From Actinocorallia longicatena (lineage in GTDB: Bacteria; Actinomycetota; Actinomycetes; Streptosporangiales; Streptosporangiaceae), in the NCBI RefSeq assembly GCF_039534125.1, contig NZ_BAAAUV010000012.1, positions 124,001 through 188,000 on the forward strand: a stretch of 64,000 nucleotides of DNA. Direction: 5' to 3'. The notes beneath the pieces are model-generated. The model was given only the letters and a program-made list of their open reading frames with translations. It did not search any database and had not been told where the DNA came from. Positions 32,779-41,087 of this stretch are shown piece after piece; position 1 is the first letter of the stretch; each line of letters begins with the position of its first letter. Made by a program: the position numbers and the translations under genes.

Positions 32779-33510
32779 ATGAGCGAACAGAAGATCGCAC
32801 TGGTGACAGGCGCGAACAAGGGGATCGGGTTCGAGATCGCGGCCGGGCTCGGCGCCCTCGGATGGAGCGTGGGCGTCGGCGCCCGGGACACCGGACGCGG
32901 GGAGGCCGCCGTGGACAAGCTCCGGGCGGGCGGCGCCGACGCGTTCGCCGTGCCCCTCGACGTGACCGACGACGCGAGCGTGACAGCGGCGGCCGCCCTG
33001 ATCGAGGAGCGCCACGGCCGACTGGACGTCCTGGTCAACAACGCCGGGGTGACCGGTGGCATGCCGCAGAATCCCACCACGGTCGGCATCGCCACCCTGC
33101 GGACCGCCGTGGAGACCAACGTGATCGGCGTCATCCGGGTCACCAACGCGATGCTGCCCCTGCTGCGCCGCTCGCCGTCGCCCCGGATCGTGAACATGTC
33201 CAGCACCGTCGGCTCCCTCACCCACCAGACCTCCGCCGCAGGGCCGGAGACCACGGGCCCGCTGTCGGCCGCCTACTCCCCGTCCAAGTCCTTCCTCAAC
33301 GCCGTCACGATCCAGTACGCGAAGGAACTGCACGGCACCGGCATCCTGATCAACGCCGCCTGCCCCGGCTACGTGGCCACCGACCTGAACGGCTTCAGCG
33401 GCTTCCGCACCCCCGAGCAGGGCGCCGCCATCGCCCTCCACCTGGCCACCCTCCCCGACAACGGTCCCAGTGGCGGCTTTTTCGACGACGCGGGCCCGAT
33501 CCCCTGGTGA
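32779..33510 (+). CDS. Short-chain dehydrogenase/reductase
   Basis: 243 residues from ATG 32779. TGANKGIG (10-17) binds NAD(P); NNAG (87-90), Ser141/142, Tyr166 and Lys170 (YSPSK) complete the classical SDR set. Arg36 after the second strand (VGVGARD) favours NADPH. An insert before the Tyr (THQTSAAGPETTGPL) is typical of carbonyl reductase-like members that act on quinones or aldehydes. A CAGGAT box lies 6 bases before the start. Divergent from, and probably regulated by, the LysR protein. Confidence 0.9.
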   Translation: MSEQKIALVTGANKGIGFEIAAGLGALGWSVGVGARDTGRGEAAVDKLRAGGADAFAVPLDVTDDASVTAAAALIEERHGRLDVLVNNAGVTGGMPQNPTTVGIATLRTAVETNVIGVIRVTNAMLPLLRRSPSPRIVNMSSTVGSLTHQTSAAGPETTGPLSAAYSPSKSFLNAVTIQYAKELHGTGILINAACPGYVATDLNGFSGFRTPEQGAAIALHLATLPDNGPSGGFFDDAGPIPW

Positions 33511-33768
33511 GGAGTCTGAACGGGCTCGCGCGCGGGAGAGTCGGGTGGGGACAGGCCGAGGACGGCGGCGAGCTCGGGGCTGCGCGTGCCGAGCATCTCG
33601 CTGCCGTTCTGCTCACCACCGGCCGGGCGGGAAGTCAGCGGACGGCGGGGGAGGGGCGGCTGTCTTCACGGGTCCGGGGAGGCCAGGATGCGTCCGCCGC
33701 CGTCCGGTGTGCCCGCCCCGCCCAGCGCGGGACACCGCCCGCACGGGCGGCGCCTCCAGCGATGGGCG
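33511..33768. other. Intergenic stretch without recognisable gene
   Basis: GC-rich sequence between the SDR stop and the next promoter. Short minus-strand frames here read as shadows or low-complexity, and no domain is seen. I find no hairpin or repeat of note. Confidence 0.5.
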
Positions 33769-33797
33769 TTGTTGAGTGAGCGCTTACTTGCTAAGGT
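33769..33797 (+). promoter_or_regulatory. Promoter with TetR-type operator in the spacer
   Basis: TTGTTG (33769-33774) and TAAGGT (33792-33797) are 17 bases apart. The spacer holds AGTGAGCGCTTACT centred on AGCGCT (33779-33784), a dyad of the kind bound by TetR proteins. A repressor bound here would block the polymerase. Confidence 0.6.
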
Positions 33798-33827
33798 GCG
33801 GGTCCGGTCGGTTTCGAGGAGGACGCG

Positions 33828-34889
33828 TTGGGCGGGCAGGGCATTCCGGAGGACCTGGACCTGATCACGGCCGAGTGGATGACGGCGGCGCTGGCGGCCT
33901 CCCATCCGGGGGCGGTGGTGTCGGAGGTGAAGGTGGCGCTGCGCGATGACGGCACCAACCGGCGGGCCCGCCTGGGGCTGAGCTACGCGGCCGGGCAGGG
34001 GCCGGAGACGGTGTTCGTGAAAGCGGTCGACCCCGCCCACGCCGAGCTCACCGCCGCGACCAGCGGCCTGTTCCACGAGCCACGCCTGTTCCTGTCGGAG
34101 GTGGAGCTGCCGGTCGACCACCCGGCTGTCCACCTGTCGCTGATCGACGAACCCGGCCAGAACTTCATCATGGTGATGGAGGACCTGTCGGCGCGGGGCG
34201 CCGATCCCCGCGACTCCACCCGTCCCCTCACCCCCGCCCAGGCCGCCGGCGGAATGCGTGCGCTGGCGCGGCTGCACAGCGCCTTCTGGAACGCCCGTCT
34301 CACCGGCCGGCAGGCACTGTCCTGGGTCGAGCCCTACACTCCCTGGCCGCAGGAGATGGACGAGCTGATGGCCGGAGTCATCCCGCTCGCCCGCGAGATG
34401 GCCGGCGACGCCCTGCCCCCGCTCGTGCGCGCCTACGAGCCGATGGATCTCATCCGCCTGTGGAAGGGCTACATCCACGCCCTCGCCACCGGCCCGCAGA
34501 CCCTCCTGCACGGTGACGCCCACATCGGCAACACCTACGTCCTGCCCGGCGACGACATCGGTTTCCTGGACTGGCAGATGCTCCGGCGCGGCCACTGGTC
34601 CCTGGACGTCGGCTACTTCCTGCAGGGGGCCGTGACCACCGAGGACCGCCGCGCCCATGAGGCCGAGCTGATCGAGACCTACCGCACCGCCCTGGACGTC
34701 CCCGAATCCGAACGTCCCACCGCCGAACAGGCCTGGACCGCCTACCGCGCCAGCGCCGTCTACGGCCTCGTCCTGTGGCTGGCCACCCTCACCGGAAGCG
34801 CCTGGCAGCGCGAGGACATCTCCCTCGCCCTCGCCCAGCGCTACGCCGATGCCTTCACCGACCTCGACACCCCCGCCGCCGTCCTCTGA
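33828..34889 (+). CDS. Phosphotransferase family protein (ecdysteroid kinase-like)
   Basis: 353 residues from a rare TTG start at 33828, supported by GAGGAGGACGCG just upstream and no in-frame ATG or GTG nearby. HGDAHIGNTYVL is the Brenner catalytic loop and GFLDWQ the metal-binding DFG equivalent. NFIMVMEDLSARG marks the hinge. The N-terminal lobe (TNRRARLGLSYAAGQGPETVFVK) fits EcK-like kinases of actinobacteria, whose substrates are mostly unknown. The promoter is repressed by a TetR-like site in the model; the regulator is not adjacent. A second kinase-fold gene follows 13 bases downstream. Confidence 0.82.
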   Translation: MGGQGIPEDLDLITAEWMTAALAASHPGAVVSEVKVALRDDGTNRRARLGLSYAAGQGPETVFVKAVDPAHAELTAATSGLFHEPRLFLSEVELPVDHPAVHLSLIDEPGQNFIMVMEDLSARGADPRDSTRPLTPAQAAGGMRALARLHSAFWNARLTGRQALSWVEPYTPWPQEMDELMAGVIPLAREMAGDALPPLVRAYEPMDLIRLWKGYIHALATGPQTLLHGDAHIGNTYVLPGDDIGFLDWQMLRRGHWSLDVGYFLQGAVTTEDRRAHEAELIETYRTALDVPESERPTAEQAWTAYRASAVYGLVLWLATLTGSAWQREDISLALAQRYADAFTDLDTPAAVL

Positions 34890-34902
34890 CACCATCCCGG
34901 TC

Positions 34903-35859
34903 ATGGATTTCGGTTGCAGGGAAGATCGCGATCGTGCGGCCGTCCGCAGCGCGGTGGCCGAGGGCCTGCCCGGGTACCGGGTCGGCTCGGTGACGCCGCT
35001 CGGTGAGGGCGAGGACCACATCGCCTTCCAGGTCAACGACGAACTGATCGTCCGGTTCGGCAAGGACCGGGATCCGGAGGCCAGGGCCGCCCGGGTGTCC
35101 GCGGAGGCCCGCCTGCTCGCGGGCGTCGCGGAACTGTCACCGGTTCCGGTGCCCGAGCCGGTCTTCATGATCGCCGAGCTGGGCTGCCTGGGGTACTTCA
35201 AGCTCCCCGGGGTCCCCCTGATCGACATGGACGCCTCCGAACGGCCGTCCCACGCGCCGTCGATCGCCGCCCGGCTCGGCGAACTGCTCCGGACCCTGCA
35301 CACCACGCCGCCCGACCGGATGACGGGCCTGGTGGAGATCGACGACCATCCGGCCACGGCATGGCTGGAGGAGGCCGCGCGGACCTACGCCGACGTCGCC
35401 GAGACGATCCCGCGGGCCCACCGGGCCGCGGTGGAACGGTTCCTGGCCACCACGCCACCCGACCGGCACGGCCTGGTGTTCTCGCACAACGACCTGGGCA
35501 TCGAGCACGTCCTCGTGGACCCGGCCACCTGGACGGTCACCGGGATCATCGACTGGAGCGACGCCGCGATCGTCGACCCCGCCTGCGACTTCGGCCTCAT
35601 CCACCGCGACCTCGGCACCGCCGCCCTCGACCGGGCCCTGGCCGGCTACCCGGCCGACCTCGACGGGATCGAGGCGATCAGGGCGCGTGCGGGCTTCTAC
35701 GCCCGATGCGGCGTCCTGGAGGACCTGGCCTACGGCCTCCAGGACGGGCACCGCAGGTATCTCGGCAAGAGCCTGGACGCACTCGAGTGGCTCTATCCTG
35801 CGGCCAGGGCCCGGAGCACCTCCGGCCAGGCCGAGGACAGCGGGTCGATCAGCCCGTAG
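34903..35859 (+). CDS. APH-family aminoglycoside/choline phosphotransferase-like protein
   Basis: 318 residues from ATG 34903. SHNDLGIEHVLVD is the catalytic loop and GIIDWSDAAIVDPACDFGLI the metal motif of the APH fold; EDHIAFQVNDELIVRFGK forms the nucleotide-binding lobe. This sequence type is found in macrolide and aminoglycoside phosphotransferases and in many uncharacterised kinases. It is only 13 bases after the previous kinase-fold gene, so both share the TetR-type promoter. The last 67 bases overlap the convergent hydrolase. Confidence 0.85.
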   Translation: MDFGCREDRDRAAVRSAVAEGLPGYRVGSVTPLGEGEDHIAFQVNDELIVRFGKDRDPEARAARVSAEARLLAGVAELSPVPVPEPVFMIAELGCLGYFKLPGVPLIDMDASERPSHAPSIAARLGELLRTLHTTPPDRMTGLVEIDDHPATAWLEEAARTYADVAETIPRAHRAAVERFLATTPPDRHGLVFSHNDLGIEHVLVDPATWTVTGIIDWSDAAIVDPACDFGLIHRDLGTAALDRALAGYPADLDGIEAIRARAGFYARCGVLEDLAYGLQDGHRRYLGKSLDALEWLYPAARARSTSGQAEDSGSISP

Positions 35860-36596
35860 TGCCCGCTCCCGGGCACCTCGACCACGGGGGCGGCCGTCCC
35901 GCTCCCGGCGGCGTGCGCGGCGAACGCGTGGCCGACCTCGGGCGGAACGATCTCGTCGGCGGCGCCGAACACCTGCACGGTCGGCACCCCGACCGGCACC
36001 AGCACCGCCGGATCGGCCTGCGCCCACCGCTGCGGCCACTCCTCGGGCCCACCGCCCATGAGCGCCCCGGCCGCGCCCCCGCCCAGCTTCAGCCGGTGCA
36101 CCAGAGCGAGATCGGCACAGCCCGCCAGCGAGACGATCCTCCGCGCCCAGGGCTCCTTCTCGCTGCGCCACGGAGACCCCTCCGGAAGGCGGCTGCGCAG
36201 CGACGCCCACAGCGCGAGATGCCCCCCGGCCGAATGACCGGCCCACACCGACGCCCCCGTGTCGACACCGTGGCCCTCCACCAGGGCGGGAAGGGCGTCG
36301 AAGACCGCGGCGACGTCGTCGAAGGTGCCCGGCCAGCCTCCTCCGGGCTGCCCCGCCCGGCGGTACTCCGGAACCGCCACCGCATACCCGGCCGCCACCA
36401 GCCCCCCGGCCATCGGACGCAGATGGGCGCGATCGTAGGCGGCCTTCCAGAACCCTCCGTGGACCAGCACCACCAGCGGAGGGGACGGCGTCCCGGGCAG
36501 CCACAGATCGACCACCTGGTCGGGCAGCGGGCCATAGGACAGCGTCGCCGCCGGCTCCGGCCCGCCCCTGGTCAGCACCTCTTCGGACTCCTCCAT
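35793..36596 (-). CDS. Alpha/beta hydrolase of the HSL/kynurenine-formamidase-like group
   Basis: 267 residues from ATG 36596 (GGGAG upstream); GTG 36599 is an alternative. HGGFW (46-50) is the oxyanion motif and GHSAGGH gives nucleophile Ser122. FGAADEIVPP carries the acid and PGSGHYGLIDP the His. This group includes arylformamidases and carboxylesterases. The convergent 3' overlap with the APH gene is 67 bases. Confidence 0.85.
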   Translation of the reverse strand: MEESEEVLTRGGPEPAATLSYGPLPDQVVDLWLPGTPSPPLVVLVHGGFWKAAYDRAHLRPMAGGLVAAGYAVAVPEYRRAGQPGGGWPGTFDDVAAVFDALPALVEGHGVDTGASVWAGHSAGGHLALWASLRSRLPEGSPWRSEKEPWARRIVSLAGCADLALVHRLKLGGGAAGALMGGGPEEWPQRWAQADPAVLVPVGVPTVQVFGAADEIVPPEVGHAFAAHAAGSGTAAPVVEVPGSGHYGLIDPLSSAWPEVLRALAAG

Positions 36597-36698
36597 CACG
36601 GCTCCCTCCCTCGCCCGAGCCTAGAGGGAGCCCGTCCCCGACCCGGAATCCGCCCGGGTGAGACGGCCCGAACGCAAGTGCACCGCGAGGCCAGTTTT

Positions 36699-36764
36699 GG
36701 AAACAGCGTTTCCCTTGACGCCGAAGATCTTCGAGCCGCATCCTCATTGCGAAACGGTGTTTCG
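36699..36764 (+). promoter_or_regulatory. Promoter flanked by two GAAAC-N3-GTTTC operators
   Basis: GGAAACAGCGTTTCC (36699-36713) and CGAAACGGTGTTTCG (36750-36764) are perfect dyads around a 3-base centre, 51 bases apart. A -35 TTGACG (36715-36720) starts just after the first; the second lies downstream of the likely start of transcription. A lone GGAAAC half-site at 36770 precedes the gene. Confidence 0.65.
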
Positions 36765-36785
36765 TCATGGGAAACGGAGAAGCGC

Positions 36786-37700
36786 ATGAAGAGATCCATC
36801 CTGAGAGCGGGAACGGGCGCTGCCCTGGTGGCGGCGGCCCTCGGCTCGGCCACGGCACCGGCCAGCGCGGGGGAGGGAGACGTCATCTCCTTCACCACCA
36901 CCGTCAACGGCGACCCCGCCGACGTCTACGCCCCGGCCGCCGGCGACAAGGACCTGCCCGTCGCCCTGCTCCTCCAGGGCGCCAACGTCGGCAAGGCCAA
37001 CTACAAGAAGTTCGCCACCGCCGTGGCGTCCTACGGATTCGTCGTCGTGGTCCCCGACCACCAGCGTTTCGTCTTCGGCACTCCCGGCCTCTACGCCGAG
37101 GCCTCCGAAGCCTCCTCGACCGTCGCCTGGGCCGCACAGGAGAACGTCCGCACCGGATCACCCCTGTCCGGCGACATCGACACCGGCTCCCTCGTCCTGC
37201 TCGGCCATTCCTTCGGGGGAGCGGCCGCCCTCTCCATCGTCACCGGAGCCTGCGCCCCGGTCTTCTGCACCGTCCCCACGCCACCGCCCGCCCAGTTGAA
37301 GGGCGTCGCCCTCTACGGCACCAACAACCTCGCCCCCGGCACCACCACCGCACCCCCCATCGCCAACGGCGTCCCGGTCCAGCTCGTCCAGGGCACGGCC
37401 GACGGCGTCGCCACCCCCGCGGCGGGCCTGGCCACCTACAACGCCGTCCAGAACCCGCCCAAGATGCAGGTCTCCCTCCTGGGCGCCAACCACTACGGCA
37501 TCACCGACACCCAGACCCCGCCCGGCGCCGCCCCCGACCCGTCCCCCCAGACCATCACCCAGGACGTCTCCATCGCCTCGACCGCCCGATGGAGCGCGAT
37601 GTACCTCCGCACCGCCCTCGGCGACCCCTGGTCCAAGGTCTGGCTCTACGGCGTGGGCCCCTACGTCGACAAGACCGTCACCGTCACCTACGTGAAGTAA
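36786..37700 (+). CDS. Secreted alpha/beta hydrolase (chlorophyllase/cutinase-like)
   Basis: 304 residues from ATG 36786, with CGGAGAAGC upstream. A signal peptide ends after ASA (about 28). The nucleophile elbow GHSFGG places Ser142; LQGANVGKANY is the likely oxyanion loop and GANHYGI the His region. Layout and length fit dienelactone/chlorophyllase-type or polyester hydrolases that act outside the cell. Paired Cys residues lie in GACAPVFCTVP. Two dyads flank its promoter, so it is probably induced by a substrate-derived ligand. A hairpin follows the stop. Confidence 0.8.
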   Translation: MKRSILRAGTGAALVAAALGSATAPASAGEGDVISFTTTVNGDPADVYAPAAGDKDLPVALLLQGANVGKANYKKFATAVASYGFVVVVPDHQRFVFGTPGLYAEASEASSTVAWAAQENVRTGSPLSGDIDTGSLVLLGHSFGGAAALSIVTGACAPVFCTVPTPPPAQLKGVALYGTNNLAPGTTTAPPIANGVPVQLVQGTADGVATPAAGLATYNAVQNPPKMQVSLLGANHYGITDTQTPPGAAPDPSPQTITQDVSIASTARWSAMYLRTALGDPWSKVWLYGVGPYVDKTVTVTYVK

Positions 37701-37732
37701 CCCGAACGACTCCGGCCACCATGCACGCTGCA

Positions 37733-37755
37733 CCCGCCAGTCAAGGGCTGGCGGG
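37733..37755 (+). terminator. Hairpin terminator after secreted hydrolase
   Basis: CCCGCCAG (37733-37740) pairs exactly with CTGGCGGG (37748-37755) across a 7-base loop. It may serve both convergent genes. Confidence 0.6.
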
Positions 37756-37767
37756 CTGCCGCACCGT

Positions 37768-38382
37768 TCATACCTGGGGTGCGACCTCGAGATCCTTCCA
37801 GAGGACGTCGATGGGGAAGGGATCTGTAAGGGTGAGGGCAGCGGGGCCCATGTCGCGATGGGTGGTGCCGATATGGGTGTAGGGCTTGCCGCCCCCAGCG
37901 AGTGCGTAACGCTCGATGGCCAAGGCACCGACCTTGTCGAAGGTGATGAGCCAGTAGTGGGGGATACCGGCGTCCGCGTAGTCGCTCATCTTGTGGACCC
38001 GGTCACGCCGCTCGGACCAGGTCGAAAGGACCTCCGCGACGATGAGGACGTGCTGGGCGGCGAGCTGCTCGTAGTCGGGCAGGCACCGGTGCAGGACCGC
38101 GTCGGGCTTGCGGGCGGTGGGAGGCACCTCCCACAGGAGGACGTCGACCTCGGTATTGGTCTCGTAGCAGGAGGCGTTTCCGGTGCGACGCATTTCGGCG
38201 ACGGCGGCGCCCTCCAAAGCCAAGGAAAGGCGAGTGGCGACCTTCTGGTGGTCGCGGCCTCGCTGCTCCCGCGGGATGACATACCCGTCCACGATCTCGA
38301 GATCGCGCCGGATATCGGCGTCGATGTCGAGGAACTGCTCCCAGGTGATGGGGGAGTGCTGTGACTCGGGCCACACGGTCAT
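37768..38382 (-). CDS. Uma2 family (DUF820) putative endonuclease
   Basis: 204 residues. The fold is the PD-(D/E)XK type of Uma2: ITWEQFLDIDADIRRDLEIVDGYVI, then ETNTEVDVLLWE, ARKPDAVLHR with the active-site Asp, and VLIVAEVLST with the Glu, followed by DRVHKMSDYADAGIPHYWLI. These genes are abundant in actinobacteria and cyanobacteria, often in many copies, and their biological role is unknown. It opens an accessory stretch with a broken Fic gene. Confidence 0.85.
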   Translation of the reverse strand: MTVWPESQHSPITWEQFLDIDADIRRDLEIVDGYVIPREQRGRDHQKVATRLSLALEGAAVAEMRRTGNASCYETNTEVDVLLWEVPPTARKPDAVLHRCLPDYEQLAAQHVLIVAEVLSTWSERRDRVHKMSDYADAGIPHYWLITFDKVGALAIERYALAGGGKPYTHIGTTHRDMGPAALTLTDPFPIDVLWKDLEVAPQV

Positions 38383-38849
38383 GATCGAGACTTCCTCGGC
38401 TCAGCTGAACGAATCCTTGCCTTCACTCGGCATCCTATGGATATCCACCGCCCGGACCACGCTCGAATCACCAGCGCGACTGTCTCCGGAAGACAGGCCG
38501 AATCCCGAAGCCTCAGGCGCGCGTGGGCGTCAGTAGCCAGCGCTCTCGGGGTGGCATGACAGGAGGAAGGCGAACATCGCGGTGGCGTCCCTACGTCCCT
38601 GTTCGGCCTCGCAGGCTACGGATCTGTCCCGTCCAGGCGAAGTTGATACCAGTCCGCCGGTAGTCGCACCGTTTCGAAACGGGTCCCGTATCGTTCTGGC
38701 CTGCGGCTCCTCACCAAGCAAAGGTGAGGGCGATTCATATTTAGGTGTCAAGTGGGGCGTCCAGTGCAGTGGAAGCTCGGAGCGTGGGGAATGCGCCTAC
38801 GGAGGCGCAGCTCACCGGGCAGGAGCCCTGCCGATGGAGGTGTTGGGGG
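38383..38849. other. Intergenic stretch of lower coding quality
   Basis: No gene can be supported. The stretch is less GC-rich than its surroundings and contains short hairpins such as CTCACC-N7-GGTGAG near 38710-38730. It lies between the Uma2 promoter and the 3' end of the Fic gene. Confidence 0.5.
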
Positions 38850-39999
38850 TTATGTGGGCTGGTCGTAGGGTTCGGTGAAGGGTGTGGTGGATCGTTTGAC
38901 GGTGTCGAGTACGGGCTGCATTGCGGGCCCGGCGAGGTAGTAGCGGCCGCGGGCCTGGCCGTGGGAGACGAGCCAGCCGAGCCGGCAGAGCTCGCGGACG
39001 TCGCGGATGGATTGCTGGTCGCTGAGCTCAGCGTCTTGCTGGTAGATGGTGCGGCGGACGCGGGATCCCCAGAACGCGGGAAGGAGCGCGAAGGTGACGC
39101 GTTCGTCCCTGCCGGCGCCTGCTGCGGCCTCCGACAGCGCGATCCAAGCTCTGCTGAGGAGGTCGACGCGGCGCTTGGCCTGCTGCGCCTGAAGGTGATG
39201 GGCGCGGAGGCAGAATCGGATCCACGCGTGGGCGTCGCCCTGAGGGCTCCAGGCGGCACCACCGGTTTCCTTCAGCACTTGGTAGTAGCCGTAAGTGTTC
39301 TGGCCTCGGCCGAGCCATTCCTCAATGGAGGAGAACTCCGGCGGCATCAGCGCTTCACGGGAGAACACCAGCGTTGACAGGGCGCGGGACATGCGGCCGT
39401 TGCCATCAGCCCAGGGATGGATCTTGACGAGGTTGAGGTGGGCCATCGAGGCCCGCACCGCGACCGGCGCGTCGAGGTCCCCGGTCATTGAGCCAGGCCA
39501 CGAGCTCGTTCATGAGTTCGGGGACGAGTTCCGGGTCGGGCCCGGTGTAAACGGGGACCAGCGCATCGTCAGGGCTCGACAGGTAGACGGTGCTGCGCCG
39601 CAGGCGTCCCGGACGCTTGTCGGGGTGGGGCTCCTGCATCATGAAATGGAGAGAGTTGAGCAGGCCGACCTCGTAGCGGAACTCCCCGCCGGCGTCGGAG
39701 AGCGCCTGGATATATGTCATGGCGCGCTGGTAGGCCTCCAACTCCCGCCGGGTGGCCTCGCTGGTCTCCAGCGGCTCTTCCCCGGCCATCAGGGCCTCGA
39801 CATCATCAACCGTCGCCGGGTAGCCCTCGATCGTGTTCGACCCGACGATCGCTCCAGCGGTCAGGCTCCGCCGCAACTGCTTGGTCCACCGGGCCTGAGG
39901 CTGGACGTGCAGGCGTAGATCCTCACGCATCCACTCGATCTCGGCGACTGGAGCCTGCACGTTACGAGGGGAAGCCGCTTGGGCAGGGGAGCCCGTCAA
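38850..39999 (-). pseudogene. Fic family protein split by a frameshift
   Basis: Two minus-strand frames make one Fic protein of about 380 residues. The upstream part carries the inhibitory helix motif SNTIEG ([S/T]xxxE[G/N]) and FMMQEPHPDKRPGRLRRSTVYL. It reads on to ELVAWLND and then loses the frame at about 39485. The other frame resumes TGDLDAPVAVRASMAHLNLVKIHPWADGNGRMSRAL, whose HxxxDGNGRxxR is the AMP-transfer motif. A winged-helix tail follows (DQQSIRDVRELCRLGWLVSHG). One base separates the frames, next to CCGGGGACC. Fic enzymes transfer AMP to proteins. The start is uncertain (TTG 39999 or GTG about 39963). Confidence 0.75.
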
Positions 40000-41087
40000 G
40001 TCGAGGGTTGGCGGGTCGGTCTCGTTGGTCGTGGATGAAGAGGAGCTCTCCCTGGACGCCCTGCAGGAGAGCGGTGTCGCTCAGCGGCTGTGGGGGAGTG
40101 GCGGGCAACGCCCAGTTCCTCCACAAAGGCGGTGCGCCGCCAGCAAAATATCTCCGGCAATTTCAACATCTGGACGACGACAAAGTACACAAGCCGCACC
40201 ACCGAGTTTTCTGAAATCAATGATCCGAAAGCCCGCCACATTCCGCGGCTGGATGTCCTGTCAGCGGCACCGAACGGCTATCTGGCGCGACGAATTCACT
40301 GCTGAATGGCACCTCGACGTCCTGGTAGCGGTGGAGGTAGTGGTGGAGGTACTCGCCAAGGGGACGTTCCCCCAGGCCAGTGAGGTACCAGCGGTGCTCG
40401 ATGGTGCGCGTATATTCACCGAGGGCGGCCGGACGGAAGGGACTCGATGAACCCGCGACTGGCCCAGGTGCCAGGGGAGTGGTGTCCGATAGCGAGATGG
40501 GGGAGCACTGCGTCTGTTGAGGCGTCCGCTGGCAGGCCGACCCGCCCCATGACCGCGACGCGCAGAAGCGTGAGCCACGCTGGTTTGCGGAGCAGGTGTT
40601 ACTGCTCAGCCGTGTTGACGATCTGCTGTTCGACGGGGTCGTGGTGGAAGTGCCAATTGAGCCTCCCTCTCGCGATCCTGCGACCAGTGGGGGTCAGCCG
40701 GACGGTATCGGAAGTGAGCAACCCGGCAACCCGGCAAAGGCGGTCAATGGACAAGGAGTGGACGGTCCTCGAAGATCATGATCAACACTACTTAACATAA
40801 TGCACATTATCGGCCTGGCTGGGATGTCATCCAGGGGAGTGGATGTCGGGCCGGGTCGGCGTTTGCGGTGGGGTGGGCGCCCTGGGGTGGTGCCGTGCGT
40901 GAGCGGGTGACGGGGGTGCCGCCGGCGGGACGGGAGTGGCGATCTTGGTGCGATGTGGTGGGTGATTGCGGAGTGCAGTCGGTTTGTCTGGTTTTGTGTT
41001 TTGGGGTTTTTGTCTGGGTTTGGTGGTGTGGATGGTGAGGGGAAAATGCGTGGACGGGTGGTGGGGCGGTGGCTGATCATCGGGGGT
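40000..41087. other. About 1 kb without an intact gene, AT-richer, with decayed coding traces
   Basis: Base composition falls (for example AT-rich at 40140-40240) and no intact gene is found on either strand. A minus-strand trace with stops and a frame change is listed separately. The tandem repeat AACCCGGCAACCCGGCAAAGG-like sequence lies near 40720. Part of 40850-41087 is the leader of the AAA gene. Confidence 0.5.
40217..40790 (-). pseudogene. Decayed gene of unknown family
   Basis: Reading right to left, one frame gives SIDRLCRVAGLLTSDTVRL and TPTGRRIARGRLNWHFHHD, hits a TAA at about 40603 and continues HLLRKPAWLTLLRVAVMGRVG. It then loses sense near 40450. A second frame resumes with AALGEYTRTIEHRWYLTGLG and RPLGEYLHHYLHRYQDVEV and stops at 40217-40219. 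Composition looks like former coding sequence. EHRWYLTG faintly recalls DUF4032 proteins, but this is weak. Confidence 0.3.

Noticed and set aside
40217..40450. Naming the decayed trace a DUF4032 gene
   Set aside because: The likeness is limited to a few residues (EHRWYLTG); too weak without a search.
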